From the NCBI GenBank assembly GCA_903813345.2, contig CAIIXF020000007.1:37100759-37164758 (forward strand): a stretch of 64,000 nucleotides of DNA. The letters are read 5' to 3'. A program made the translations under genes and the position numbers. Under the pieces are notes generated by a model. That model was not told the origin of the DNA, ran no database searches, and saw nothing but the letters and a program-made list of their open reading frames with translations. Positions 45,726 through 57,133 of this stretch are shown here, in pieces (the stretch's first letter is position 1; each line of letters begins with the position of its first letter). This stretch comes from Owenia fusiformis (Eukaryota; Annelida; Polychaeta; Sabellida; Oweniidae).

Positions 45726-46263
45726 CACTGCTACCCACCTAGTTACACAGACGTATCATCAGTGTATCATGGCGGAACTACTTCCGGAATTTGAATTCGG
45801 TAAGATATTTTTATTTCTCGATTTACATCTACTTAGAAATCACGATATGGATTATAATTTGGCTCGAAGTTATGGGAGATAGTCTAGTTTGAGAATGTGT
45901 CGATGGTTTTAGGTTTGGTATGTTAACGAAGACGCATTTCACATATTTAGTCCCTCGCTTTTGTTACACTGACGATCGGCATTAATATTGCCAATATTAC
46001 ACTGATATTGGTCGTTTGTCAGTGTAACAAAAGCGAGGGACTAAATATGTGAATTATGTCTTCGTTAATATATAAAACCTTAAACCATTGACACATTCTC
46101 AAACTAGACTATCTTCCTTAACTTCAAGCCAAATTATGATCCACAACCTGACTTATAAGTAGGTGTAATCAGGAAATAAAAAATCTTACCGAAACCTAGT
46201 CCCGGAAGTAGTACCGCCATGATACACTTACGGTACGTCTGTGTAACTAGGTGGGTAGCAGTG
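45726..46263. mobile_element. Foldback element 1 (CACTG...CAGTG, 5-bp target duplication)
   Basis: A 538-bp element that is almost entirely an inverted repeat. The left arm starts CACTGCTACCCACCTAGTTA and the right arm ends with its near reverse complement; the arms meet near 45990 around GCATTAATATTGCCAATATT. The site is flanked by ATTCT on both sides (45721-45725 and 46264-46268). The duplicate copy at about 58715 reads straight through without the element, confirming insertion. No coding capacity is seen. Confidence 0.88.
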
Positions 46264-46471
46264 ATTCTTCTTAAAAAAAATTAACTAACATTCTATCATT
46301 AAAAAACAGTACATGCTACATCTGTTAAACATCTCAGAGATAAGCCATGGGCATAAAATCAGCACAAAAGATCATAAAGTAACCATCTTCTCCTGCACAA
46401 GTCCCCATATGCTATCTTTATACAATGCTGGTTTTGTTTCTGTATGGGAAATATCACATTAACTCAATAGG

Positions 46472-46978
46472 CACTGTTCCAATACTAGTTAATTTGTCAG
46501 AACGTCAATGTAACAAAATGGATGAACTTCCTGGATACGAGTTTTTTGTTTTAACCTATGTATAAGTCATGTTGCGGATTATCATTTGGCAAAAAGTTAG
46601 ACAATATAGTCCAGCTTTAAGAAATGCTCTCGGTTTGGATTTGATTTTTAAATAAAGCTGTAATTCATGCATTTAGACCATCGCTTTTGTCACATTGACC
46701 TAAGTCATCAATGTAACATACATTGGTAATATAACGGACTTTCATCAATGTAATAAAAGAGAGGGACTAAATATAAAAATTGCAACTTCATTTACAAAAC
46801 AAATTCCAAATCGAAGAAATTTATTAAAAAAAACTAGACTCTATTTTCTAGCTTTCAGCCAAATTACAATCTGCAACTTGACTTAAAGGTATAGGTTTAA
46901 ATTGAAAAAACATAACCAGGAAGTTCATCCATTTTGTTACATTGACGTTCCGTCAAAGTAACTAGTTTTGGAACAGTG
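46472..46978. mobile_element. Foldback element 2 (CACTG...CAGTG, 5-bp target duplication)
   Basis: A 507-bp inverted-repeat element related to foldback element 1. Both start CACTG and share a CTAGTTA...GACG terminal pattern. It is flanked by ATAGG (46467-46471 and 46979-46983). The duplicate copy has only AACTCAAAAGGGGAAG at the matching place (60164-60179), an empty site. The two arms carry CATTTTGTTACATTGACG in opposite orientation. No ORF of note. Confidence 0.87.
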
Positions 46979-47079
46979 ATAGGGGAAGTAACATTAAATT
47001 ATATTTACAACAATCAAACATATATTGTTCATAATTTCTATTATAGTGCTCAGAGTACCACAGTCAAATAAATTGGGTA

Positions 47080-47195
47080 TATTTAGTATATTGGGTATAT
47101 TTAGTACAATAGGTATATTTAGTACATTTAGTACCATAGGTACAATATTTGGTACAATAGGTACATGTAGTGCATTTGGTACATTTAGTACATAA
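47080..47195. repeat. Short version of the TACATTTAG minisatellite
   Basis: Repeats of TATATTTAGTACAATAGG and TACATTTAG, homologous by position to 60245-60602 but about a third of its length. This shows array length change after duplication. Confidence 0.75.
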
Positions 47196-47362
47196 GTTGC
47201 TTGTTCAGTAAAACCTGTAAATTGAAACATCTCCATGAGTTGAACACCCTCCATCAGTAGAACACTTTCCTGAGTTCCATTATCTAATTGCTTCTATAAT
47301 ACAATGAATTGTGTGTAAGTTGAGCACCTCAACCAATGGAACACTTTCCAGAGTCCCATAAT

Positions 47363-50300
47363 CCACGGACTTCTACAATGCAATAACACTTCTGTAAGTT
47401 GAACACCTCCTAAGTTGAACACTATGTTGAAGTACTAAAGGTGTTCCACTTACTCAGGTTTTACTGTACATGTACCTTGACACTCCTGTAAGTTGAACAC
47501 CTCCAAAGTTGAACACTATGTTGAAGTACTAAAGGTGTTCCACTTACTCAGGTTTTACTGTACATGTACCTTGACACTCATGTAAGTTGAACACCTATAA
47601 AGTTGACCACTATGTTGAAGCACTAAAGGTGTTCCACTTACTCAGGTTTTACTGTACATGTACCTTGACACTCCTGTAACTTGAACACCTCCAAAGTTGA
47701 ACACTATGTTGAAGCACTAAAGGTGTTCCACTTACTCAGGTTTTACTGTACAAGTACCTTGACACTCCTATAAGTTGAACACCTCCAAGGTTGAACACTA
47801 TGTTGAAGTACTAAAGGTGTTCCACTTACTCAGGTTTTACTGTACATGTACCTTGACACTCCTGTAAGTTGAACACCTCCAAAGTTGAACACTATGTTGA
47901 AGTACTAAAGGTGTTCCACTTACTCAGGTTTTACTGTACAAGTACCTTGACACTCCTATAACTTGAACACCTCCAAAGTTGAACATAATGTTGAAGTACT
48001 AACGGTGTTCCACTTACTCAGGTTGTACTGTACAAGTACCTTGACACTCCTATAACTTGAACACCTCCAAAGTTGAACACTATGTTGAAGTACAAAAGGT
48101 GTTCCACTTACTCAGGTTGTACTGTACAAGTACCTTGACACTCCTGTAAGTTGAACACCTCCAAAGTTGAACACTGTGTTAAAGTACTAAAGGTGTTCCA
48201 TTTACTCAGGTTTTACTGCACAAGTACCTTGACACTCCTGTAAGTTGAACACCTCCTAAGTTGAACACTATGTTGAAGTTCTTATGGTGTTCCACTTACT
48301 CAGGTTGTACTGTACAAGTACCTTGACACTCCTATAAGTTGAACACCTCCAAAGTTGAACACTATTTTGAAGTACTAAAGGTGTTCCACTTACTCAGGTT
48401 TTACTGTACAAGTACCTTGACGCTCTTGTAAGTTGAACACCTCCAAAGTTGAACACTATGTTAAAGTACTAAAGGTGTCCCATTTACTCAGGTTTTACTG
48501 TACAAGTACCTTGACGCTCTTGTAAGTTGAACACCTCCAAAGTTGAACACTATTTTGAAGTACTAAAGGTGTTCTTCTTACTCAGGTTTTACTGTACAAG
48601 TACCTTGACACTCCTGTAAGTTGAACACCTCCAAAGTTGAACACTACGTTGAAGTACTAAAGGTGTTCCACTTACTCAGGTTTTACTGTACAAGTACCTT
48701 GAAACAACTGTAAGTTGAACACCTATAAAGTTGAACACTATGTTGAAGTACTAAAGGTGTTCCACACACTCAGGTTTTACTGTACAAGTCACTTGACACT
48801 TATGTAAGTTGAACACCTCCAAAGTTGAACACTACGTTGAAGTACTAAAGGTGTTCCACTTACTCAGGTTTTACTGTACAAGTGCCTTGAAACAATTGTA
48901 AGTTGAACACCTATAAAGTTGAACACTATGTTGAAGTACTAAAGGTGTTCCACTTACTCAGGTTTTACTGTACAAGTACCTTGACACTCCTATAAGTTGA
49001 ACACCTCCAAAGATGAACACTATGTTGAAGTACTAAAGGTGTTCCACTTACTCAGGTTTTACTGTACAAGTACCTTGAAACAACTGTAAGTTGAACACCT
49101 ATAAAGTTGAACACTACGTTGAAGTACTAAAGGTGTTCCACTTACTCAGGTTTTACTGTACAAGCACCTTGAAACAACTGTAAGTTGAACACCTATAAAG
49201 TTGAACACTATGTTGAAGTACTAAAGGTGTTCCACTTACTCAGGTTTTACTGTACAAGTACCTTGAAACAACTGTAAGTTGAACACCTATAAAGTTGAAC
49301 ACTATGTTGAAGTACTAAAGGTGTTCCACACACTCAGGTTTTACTGTACAAGTCACTTGACACTTATGTAAGTTGAACACCTCCAAAGTTGAACACTACG
49401 TTGAAGTACTAAAGGTGTTCCACTTACTCAGGTTTTACTGTACAAGTGCCTTGAAACAATTGTAAGTTGAACACCTATAAAGTTGAACACTATGTTGAAG
49501 TACTAAAGGTGTTCCACTTACTCAGGTTTTACTGTACAAGTACCTTGACACTCCTATAAGTTGAACACCTCCAAAGATGAACACTATGTTGAAGTACTAA
49601 AGGTGTTCCACTTACTCAGGTTTTACTGTACAAGTACCTTGAAACAACTGTAAGTTGAACACCTATAAAGTTGAACACTACGTTGAAGTACTAAAGGTGT
49701 TCCACTTACTCAGGTTTTACTGTACAAGCACCTTGAAACAACTGTAAGTTGAACACCTATAAAGTTGAACACTATGTTGAAGTACTAAAGGTGTTCCACT
49801 TACTCAGGTTTTACTGTACAAGTACCTTGAAACAACTGTAAGTTGAACACCTATAAAGTTGAACACTATGTTGAAGTACTAAAGGTGTTCCACTTACTCA
49901 GGTTTTACTCTACACGTACCTTGACGCTCTTGTAAGTTGAACACCTCCAAAGTTGAACACTATCTTAAAGTACTAAAGGTGTTCCACTTACTCAGGTTTT
50001 ACTGTACAAGTACCTTGACACTCCTGTAAGTTGAACACCTCCAAAGTTGAACACTATGTTAAAGTACTAAAGGTGTTCCACTTACTCAGGTTTTACTGTA
50101 CAAGTACCTTGACACTCCTGTAAGTTGAACACCTCCAAAGTTGAACACTATGTTGAAGTACTAAAGGTGTTTCACTTACTCAGGTTTTACTGTACAAGTA
50201 CCTTGACACTCCTGTAAGTTGAACACCTCCAAAGTTGAACACTATGTTGAAGTACAAAAGGTGTTCCACTTACTCAGGTTTTACTGTACAAGTACCTTGA

Positions 50301-50610
50301 CACTCCTATAAGTTGAACACCTCCAAAGTTGAACACTATGTTGAAGTACTAAAGGTGTTCCACTTACTCAGGTTTTACTGTACAAGTACCTTGACACTCC
50401 TATAAGTTGAACACCTCCAAAGTTGAACACTATGTTGAAGTACTAAAGGTGTTCCACTTACTCAGGTTTTACTGTACAAGTACCTTGACACTCCTATAAG
50501 TTGAACACCTCCAAAGATGAACACTATGTTGAAGTACTAAAGGTGTTCCACTTACTCAGGTTTTACTGTACAAGTACCTTGAAACATCTGTAAGTTGAAC
50601 ACCTGTAAAG
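47363..50610 (+). repeat. 94-bp satellite array, about 34 copies, left duplication
   Basis: The monomer runs from TGTACAAGTACCTTGACACT through AAGTTGAACACCTCC, GTTGAAGTACTAAAGGTGTT and CCACTTACTCAGGTTTTAC. Monomer variants recur every 564 bp (six monomers): for example, the CCACACACTCAGG variant is at 48762 and 49326, and the stretch after it is identical over hundreds of bases. The monomer end CAGGTTTTACTGTA is the terminal sequence of the pogo-like MITE family, so the satellite derives from it. Confidence 0.93.
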
Positions 50611-50639
50611 TTAATGGAACAAACTTATATAAACCAGAA

Positions 50640-51372
50640 CAATGGCAACGCCAAAGCGTAGCGAATCCCATCGAACAGCCATGGATGGCATTTTTACAAA
50701 CAAAGTATATAGCAAAAATGGCAGGCATTTTTCAAAATGGCCGCCTTCTACCAATAGTGTCATTAGACCATTTGCCATACTTATAGTATTCACATACCAA
50801 ATATGAACACAATCGCTCCACTACTTTTCGAGTTATAGTAAAATACGTTAAAATGGCGGCCATTTTGAAAAATGGCCGCCTTCTACCAAAAGTGTCATTA
50901 GACGGCAGTTACAGCAAAAATCGTAAAATAACGAGTAAAGGCCGCCATTTTTCAAGATGGCTGCCATGTGCTTCTTTAATATCTACATTTCTAGCTTTAT
51001 TAATGTCCTATATAATTGTTTTACATCTAAAACATATTGCTATTACAGTTTTACATATTGCACCTAAATTACTGTAAATTCGGCACTAAAATGGCCGCCA
51101 TTTTTAAATGAGCGGCCATTTTGAAAATCGGCTTTCGAGCAGAACTTCTTCCCCCATAGGGTATATGTGTACAAAATATGAACAAAATCGGGCCAGCGGT
51201 ATTTGAGTTATTGCCCGGACGGACGGACGGACGGACGTACGTACGGACGTACGGACGTACGTACGGACGGACGGACGGACGGACGTACGTACGGACGGAC
51301 GGACGTACGTACGGACGGACGGAGGCGTTCCCTATATCCCTCCGAACTTCGTTCGATGGGATAACAAGCAAA
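50640..51372 (+). mobile_element. Insertion with GGAC/GTAC tetranucleotide tract
   Basis: Present in the left duplication only; the right copy runs from GGAACAAACTTGTATGAAG straight to the next shared block. Inner ends are ATCCCATCGAAC (about 50667) and GTTCGATGGGAT (about 51350), inverted. It contains repeated AAAATGGCCGCC inverted motifs (50740-50960 and 51090-51125) and a GGAC/GTAC tract at 51217-51325. No transposase was found. Confidence 0.6.
51217..51325. repeat. GGAC/GTAC tetranucleotide microsatellite
   Basis: About 27 tetranucleotide units of CGGA and CGTA in runs such as CGGACGGACGGACGTACGTA. GC-rich and self-complementary at the GTAC units. It reads open in several frames, giving spurious RT and RPYVR peptides. 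Confidence 0.92.
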
Positions 51373-51714
51373 AAAAATCAAGCTATTAGAAAGTGTATTG
51401 ATTTACTTGAGTTTCTTGTATAAATGCATGTCACTCTATTCAAGAAATGAAGATATTATAGAAGCTTTCGGACATCTTTGGGCCTCCAAGGTCTGAGTAA
51501 GTCAACCACATGTTAGTACCAGAGGTTCGGTTAACATCAAGCCAATTGATCACAGCACTTTGAAAAGTATTCAACTTATAAAGGTATTTCATTGACAAAG
51601 ATGTTCAACTTTACAAGTTTGAAGGTGAAATACTTTCGTAAAATAAAAGCTTTACATGAACAAGGCATTAACATGACAAAATGTCACCACCTAGTTGAAG
51701 CAAGATAAAAAAAA

Positions 51715-52060
51715 CCTTTTTGACCTTGAGGAGGTCATTAAAGGTCAAATCTATTTTGACCTTGAGAATGTCATTTAAGGATCAAACATAGTCAGATTTG
51801 AAATTGTAGATGATTTTGAAAGAAAAATTGGTAAAGTTGAATAAATAATTTTTTTACCTTTTTACCTTGAGAAAGTCATTGAAGATCAAATCTTAAGTCA
51901 GATTTGAACTTCTGATAACTTTTAGATGATTTTGAATTGGGGTGAGAATGACCTTTAGACTTTTTTGACCTTGAAAAGGACATTGAAGGTCAAATCTTAA
52001 ATATAAAGTCAGATTTGAACTTCTGTAAACATGTAGATGATTTTGAAAACAATTGAAGTC
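51715..52060. repeat. TGACCTTGA-rich block, left duplication copy
   Basis: Repeats of TTTGACCTTGAGAAAGTCAT and AAGGTCAAATCTTAA at about 110-130-bp spacing, shared with 63275-63600 in the right copy. Many AGGTCA-type half sites. No coding signal. Confidence 0.7.
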
Positions 52061-53219
52061 AGTCCATACAGTATTTGTTAAATTATTGGAAATTGTAAGA
52101 ATTTGTTACAAACGCCAACCGCCGATCGCCAACCACCAACCGCCATAAAAAAACAGAGACCATAACAATATGTCACCATTTTTGGTGGTGACATAATAAT
52201 GAAGCAGGATAGACTAACTAATCTTATTTGTTTAATTCAAACAATACCTGGTATCCCAAAAAATTATTAAAATAAAACAGGAATAACTCTTTTTTCTCAT
52301 CAAAAAAGCTGAACTTCTCAAATGATGAAAAGTTAAAAATTGATAGAAATTATAGTAAATTATTACAGAGAAGTTCGATATTTTAGATGACATGCTCTAA
52401 ATGACCTCTTACATGATCGATGAAGAGCTTTATGCACTGCTGGAAATTGAAGATTAGAGTTACTATAGGTAAGTTCACACCAACGGCGCTTAAAAGCAGA
52501 GTGCAAAGCTTTGCACGCCGCTTTAAAGCGCCATCGAAGCGAAACTTTCAGATTTTGTTTGATGATTTTAAAAATGGTTTGTAAGATGACCAAATTTCAA
52601 GAATATTCCTCTATCATTCCATGTTTCAATACAATTTTTTGAGACATCCTGTATTAACAGAACGGTATTAACAGTAAGCAGTAGGTGATTTTTAACAGTT
52701 GTTACAGTTTGTTTTGAGATGTAAAAATAAGGAACCAAAATATTTTTGCATTGATACTTTTTTTCTTCAGATATGCTAATTTTATTAATTTATAACTACT
52801 GAATATGCAAATGTAATCTTTCAATTTTTAACCAAGTCTGACAACTTAAATATTTACATTTTCAAACTGATGACCTCAAGGTTCAGTCAATTTTAAAAGT
52901 CTGATCTTTTATACAATGTATGACAGGTCTCAATTTTTAAGGAACAAAACATGATTTGAAGTACTCTAAACCAAGTTCTTTAAACCAAACAGCTTTATGT
53001 AGGGAGATGAGGTTTCCTTTTATTTATAAGGGTTGTTTGATCTAGTACTTATTCAGGGGGAGACTTTTTTTTTATTTCTGAGACATTTTTAGAGGGGGGG
53101 GGGCAATACAAAAGGAGGGCAGTGTTGGCTGGTGATAGGTTATTAAGACTTTTGATTAGATATGGCATATATTGATGCTATAAAAATATATTATACGGAA
53201 ACCATCTGATACATACAGA

Positions 53220-53356
53220 ATATCACATCACTTTGAGTGATATCATTTTTATCGCCGAGTTGATATCAAATATCAACACGAGTGAGCGAAGCGAATGAGT
53301 GTTGATATTTGATATCTACGAGGCGATAAAATGATATCACAAGAAATTATGTGATA
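53220..53356. repeat. Hairpin downstream of the TRIM gene
   Basis: GTGATATCATTTTTATCGCC ... GTTGATATCAAATATCAACA faces GTTGATATTTGATATC ... GGCGATAAAATGATATCAC around a GAGTGAGCGAAGCGAATGAG loop. It lies about 0.7 kb beyond the TRIM stop. Probably a small inverted-repeat element. Confidence 0.8.
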
Positions 53357-53980
53357 TTGGGTTTATCCCATGACCATACCGGCCATTCTGATTTGTACTT
53401 TACTTACTGCGCAGTAATATGCACTACTTTCTGTACATGACATATAGTTCGTTATAAATACCATTTTTTAATCATTATTTAGCAGCCTTCTAATCAAATT
53501 ATATACACAATCGTAATTCAATACACCAATGAAACTTAAAGAGAATAAATTAAAGGACCTATTTTCTCAAAAGAGAATAAATTGTCTGACATAATTTCCA
53601 ACAATATTGTGGCGCAAAATGCAAATGTGATATCACACGGATATGCGTGAGATAAACGATATCACACGCATATGAGTTTGATAAACGATTTTCTGGAAAA
53701 TATCACATGGATTTCAATAATATCAGAAATATCAATAGCTGTTATTGTACAGATAACACATTAATCGCGGGATAAAACTATATACATGTACATACACCAT
53801 ATGATCGGTTCAAATGTGTGTATGTTTGGTTCACTTAGCACTTTTTAGTGTTTAATTCCATATTTCCTCAAGGGAGTCCTATTAAATTCTGATTATTTAG
53901 ATACTATATACACTCTATTTAGTGACAAGTCACATTTATAGGAATGTGTAGGAGACAAAGTAATTGATTGTTGACATCTG

Positions 53981-53986
53981 TTTATT
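53981..53986 (-). promoter_or_regulatory. Candidate polyadenylation signal of the TRIM gene
   Basis: AATAAA on the minus strand begins about 36 nt after the TRIM stop codon. Position and sequence suit a poly(A) signal. In AT-rich DNA such hexamers also occur by chance. Confidence 0.45.
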
Positions 53987-54021
53987 CTATTGTCAATCCT
54001 TCTTTTGTCAATCCATTACTG

Positions 54022-55857
54022 TCACTCTTTGAATTCTACTTCAAACAAGTTTCCATGATAATCTCCAACCAGCAGGTGTCCCTGATGACCTATAGCCACA
54101 CATAAAGGCCCCGCCAATCCATCTTCCCCACTGAGGAGGTGTTTGATGAGATGGCCAGTTGAACATATGAGGCTTACTCTGTTGTTCATTAAGTCAGCTA
54201 CAATAATGTTATTCCCATCAGTACACACACTAGATGGAGCATTGAGCTGCCCATCATCAGATCCCTTGGTGCCATACTCCATTTTCTTATTGCCATCCCT
54301 GTCCATTACTATGATACAATGCTTGTGGCAATCAACCACCACTACATCATTGTCCAGGTTGACAGCAATAGACCAAGGTGTTTGAAATAATGCTTTTGGG
54401 GCTGTAGTCACAACTCTCCCAGTATTGTAGTCTATGTGAGCCACAGTCCCAGTCTTCACGTCACTGACCACAAGTTCTCCATTGGCATTACATGCAATTC
54501 CATCCAGGTAAGTGAAGGGGGTCTTAATGTCTCGTTTGTGTACACCCTTCTTGTCATAGATGCTTATCACACCTGCAAGGTTGGTAAGTGCAATGCAATT
54601 GTCAGGTGTAATAGCTGCCTGCCTCATACTGCCATGTATTGTATTTGTCAATTCTGAGTTGTTGTAGAACTGGACTTCTTCAAATCTAACTGCAACTCTT
54701 GTTGAGGAATCAACCTCTGTTATGTCCAGGATATATTTTTTAGATGAGTTTGGAGGCAGTTTGGTTTTCTTTCTAACAATTGGTTTTTGTAGATATTTCT
54801 GTGTAGGCATTAGAAGAGGCATCTCAGGTTGAGGTTGGACCATGGAACCACTCCCAGAAATACTCATTGACTCTTCATCCCTTTGCTCACTTGGAATACT
54901 CATTGGGGTTGGCTGGGTAATTTCTGTTGGTATATCTTCATGAAAAAGCATACTCATTGGATGATGAAGCATACTCATAGATGTGATATTTTCATCGAAA
55001 CCTCTTTGATACAGACTGCCAAATATAATTCGGTTGTGCAATATCTCACAGGGTCTGAACTGGTATGGATTAGGAGGTGAATGTTCAGGAATCAATAATT
55101 CTTGTACATTCAGACCTGTGAATAATCTGACCTTTTCTACATTGTCCTGTATTGTTCCAATATGTGTTGTAAAGGTCTCAATCACTGCCTTAGATGTTTG
55201 CATTTCCTCCTGGAGAACTGCTCTTGATCGACATTCTTTCTGGTGGTACTCATCAATGTTTTGCTTTAAAGATGAAAACAGGTTGCTGATTACTTCAATA
55301 ACAATTTTGTGATCTTGTTCCAATTCTTCAGTAAGACGTTCATTTTCATTTCGAAAGTAAAGTTTGTCTTCTTCTACTTTCTGTAGTCTCCCTGTTAATA
55401 ATTCTAAATGTTCTTCCTTGCCCTTGTTCCATTCCTTCTCAAACACTTCCACAGCTTCATCAATTTTTAGCAATGAATGTCCTGCATGATCTCTAACACA
55501 GCTATGACATATGGCGTGATTGTCATCTTGACAGAAAAACGACAAGGGGTTAGCAGGATGACGCCCGCACTTTGAAGGCTTGATGTTACTGTTGGCTGCT
55601 AGTATTTCCTTTAATGTATTGATCTTGAAGTCAGGTCCTAAAGCAGAAGGTCCCCCATGTGGAACCTGCCATTCATCTTTGCACAGAGGGCATCTAAGAG
55701 GCTCCTCAGTGTTTTCAACTAAACCCTCAACACATTTCAGACAGAATGAATGATAACAATTCGGTAAAAGTTTTGGATTGTCTAAATCCTCCAGGCAAAG
55801 TTTACACTGTAGAATAGGTTTGAATTGTTCGTTTTGTTCTGCTGGTACTTCCGCCAT
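54022..55857 (-). CDS. TRIM-NHL protein (RING, B-box2, coiled coil, NHL beta-propeller), single exon
   Basis: The 611-residue ORF is complete. RING-HC: C18-x2-C21, C34-x-H36, C39-x2-C42, C56-x2-C59. B-box2: C97-x2-H100, C109, D112, C117-x2-C120, H124, H127. Residues about 130-255 are Glu/Lys/Leu-rich and predicted coiled coil. A low-complexity linker (about 290-345) has repeated SMS/MSM motifs. Residues about 385-609 hold NHL-type blades, the clearest starting GSDDGQLNAPSSVCTDGNNI at 532. The layout is that of TRIM2/TRIM3/TRIM56-like E3 ubiquitin ligases, a family expanded in invertebrates; no one-to-one orthologue is claimed. The ATG sits in AAAAAAATGGCGG, a fair Kozak context. No intron interrupts the ORF. 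It lies in the unduplicated gap between two copies of a segmental duplication. Confidence 0.92.
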   Translation of the reverse strand: MAEVPAEQNEQFKPILQCKLCLEDLDNPKLLPNCYHSFCLKCVEGLVENTEEPLRCPLCKDEWQVPHGGPSALGPDFKINTLKEILAANSNIKPSKCGRHPANPLSFFCQDDNHAICHSCVRDHAGHSLLKIDEAVEVFEKEWNKGKEEHLELLTGRLQKVEEDKLYFRNENERLTEELEQDHKIVIEVISNLFSSLKQNIDEYHQKECRSRAVLQEEMQTSKAVIETFTTHIGTIQDNVEKVRLFTGLNVQELLIPEHSPPNPYQFRPCEILHNRIIFGSLYQRGFDENITSMSMLHHPMSMLFHEDIPTEITQPTPMSIPSEQRDEESMSISGSGSMVQPQPEMPLLMPTQKYLQKPIVRKKTKLPPNSSKKYILDITEVDSSTRVAVRFEEVQFYNNSELTNTIHGSMRQAAITPDNCIALTNLAGVISIYDKKGVHKRDIKTPFTYLDGIACNANGELVVSDVKTGTVAHIDYNTGRVVTTAPKALFQTPWSIAVNLDNDVVVVDCHKHCIIVMDRDGNKKMEYGTKGSDDGQLNAPSSVCTDGNNIIVADLMNNRVSLICSTGHLIKHLLSGEDGLAGPLCVAIGHQGHLLVGDYHGNLFEVEFKE

Positions 55858-56572
55858 TTTTTTACCTGACTGGGTGTGTTCAGTTATTGTAAGTAACCTA
55901 GGATTGTGTATGTGTTATCTTTATCTTTTATTTAGCTTTACCTACAATCTAACATACAATGCATAATAGACACAATTTTAAGTGGGGACAATGTTCCTTT
56001 TTTATCAGACTTGAGGTAGCACATATTTAAAACTTAAGAATTGTTTTGAGATCTTGATTTACGAAGGATTTTTGGGAGACATCTTTTTAGATTTCTGTTT
56101 TAATAACAGGGTATAGTTAAGGTAGATAACTGAAGGTTATAAAAAACTCAAAAGCAACTGAAACTTTATGAATAAAGATGGCTGTAAAAACAGTACAGAC
56201 ATACAAGGCATAAACACACAAAATGTCACCAACTGCCATTTGTTACAGGCACTAATCATCAAACACCAACCACCAATTACTGAACCAAACACCAACTGCC
56301 AAACACTATCCACAAAAAAGGTTGTAGTATATAACAATTACGTCATCACTTCTGCTTTTCAGAGATCAAATCAGAAACAAAGCAGCGTGCTAAGCATATG
56401 TGTATCTCAGATAATTGACCCTTTTCCATATAAATGGAAAAATAGATGGCATCATAGGTGTTGGTAGAGCTAGAATATACAGCAACCTATGGCAGACCTC
56501 ACTTACTTTCTTGATTTAACAAGTAATTCCTTTGGGATCAACTTAAAATACCACTGGAATGTAACTACACTG

Positions 56573-56602
56573 CACTGTTCCACAACTAGTTACTTTGACG
56601 AG
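56573..56602 (+). mobile_element. Solo terminal fragment of the foldback family
   Basis: CACTGTTCCACAACTAGTTA followed by CTTTGACG closely matches the outer end of foldback element 2. No opposite arm is found nearby, so this is a truncated remnant just left of the right duplication copy. Confidence 0.6.
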
Positions 56603-56699
56603 TATATGATCTTATTGACATGTGGATTGAACTTTTATTCAACAATAAAAAAATACAGTTAAACCTGTGTAAGTGGAACACATCTGATTTCTCAAAGTA

Positions 56700-56996
56700 G
56701 TGTTCCACTTGGGAGGTGTTCTACTTGGGAGGTGTTCCACTTAGGTGTTCTACTTGGGAAGTGTTCTACTTGGGAGGTGTTTAACTCGGGAGGTGTTCCA
56801 CTTGGGAGGTGTTCAACTCAGGAGGTGTTCCACTTGGGAGGTGTTCCACTTGGGAGGTGTTCTACTTGGGAGGTGTTCCACTTGAGAGGTGTTCCACTTG
56901 GGAGGTGTTCCACTTGAGAGGTGTTCCACTTGGGAGGTGTTCCACTTGGGAGGTGTTCCACTTGAGAGGTGTTCCACTTGGGAGGTGTTCTACCTA
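56700..56996 (+). repeat. 16-bp GGTGTTCCACTTGGGA array
   Basis: About 18 copies of GGTGTTCCACTTGGGA with TCTACTT, TCAACTC and GAGAGG variants. The left duplication copy has only about three units (44722-44780). Since three units equal 16 codons, overlapping ORFs appear but are not coding. Confidence 0.85.
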
Positions 56997-57133
56997 TTGA
57001 GGCTCTTTTTACATGAGGTTAATTGGTAAGATGATTTGAAAAGTGTTCTGTATATAAGACCCATGTATTATCCAGGGGTGTCAATAGAATTTCTCACAAC
57101 AGGCTAAATAAATGAAAACAACAGGCAAAATTG

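Larger units (their letters stand above)
44640..52160 (+). repeat. Segmental duplication, left copy
   Basis: Blocks in the same order and orientation recur at 56.6-63.7 kb: the GTTAAACCTCTGTAAGTGG start (44680 and 56655), the block at 45475 (58435), the block at 46300 (58745), the GGGGAAGTAAC block at 46983 (60172), the 94-bp satellite, the block at 51380 (62912) and a TGACCTTGA-rich tail ending near 52150 (63690). Insertions private to this copy are two foldback elements and the 50640-51370 element. No cellular gene is visible inside. Confidence 0.85.

Noticed and set aside
45769-45805. ATGGCGGAACTACTTCCGGA followed by GTAAGAT, looking like a first coding exon with donor
   Set aside because: It lies inside foldback element 1 and is mirrored in the other arm; element sequence, not a gene start.
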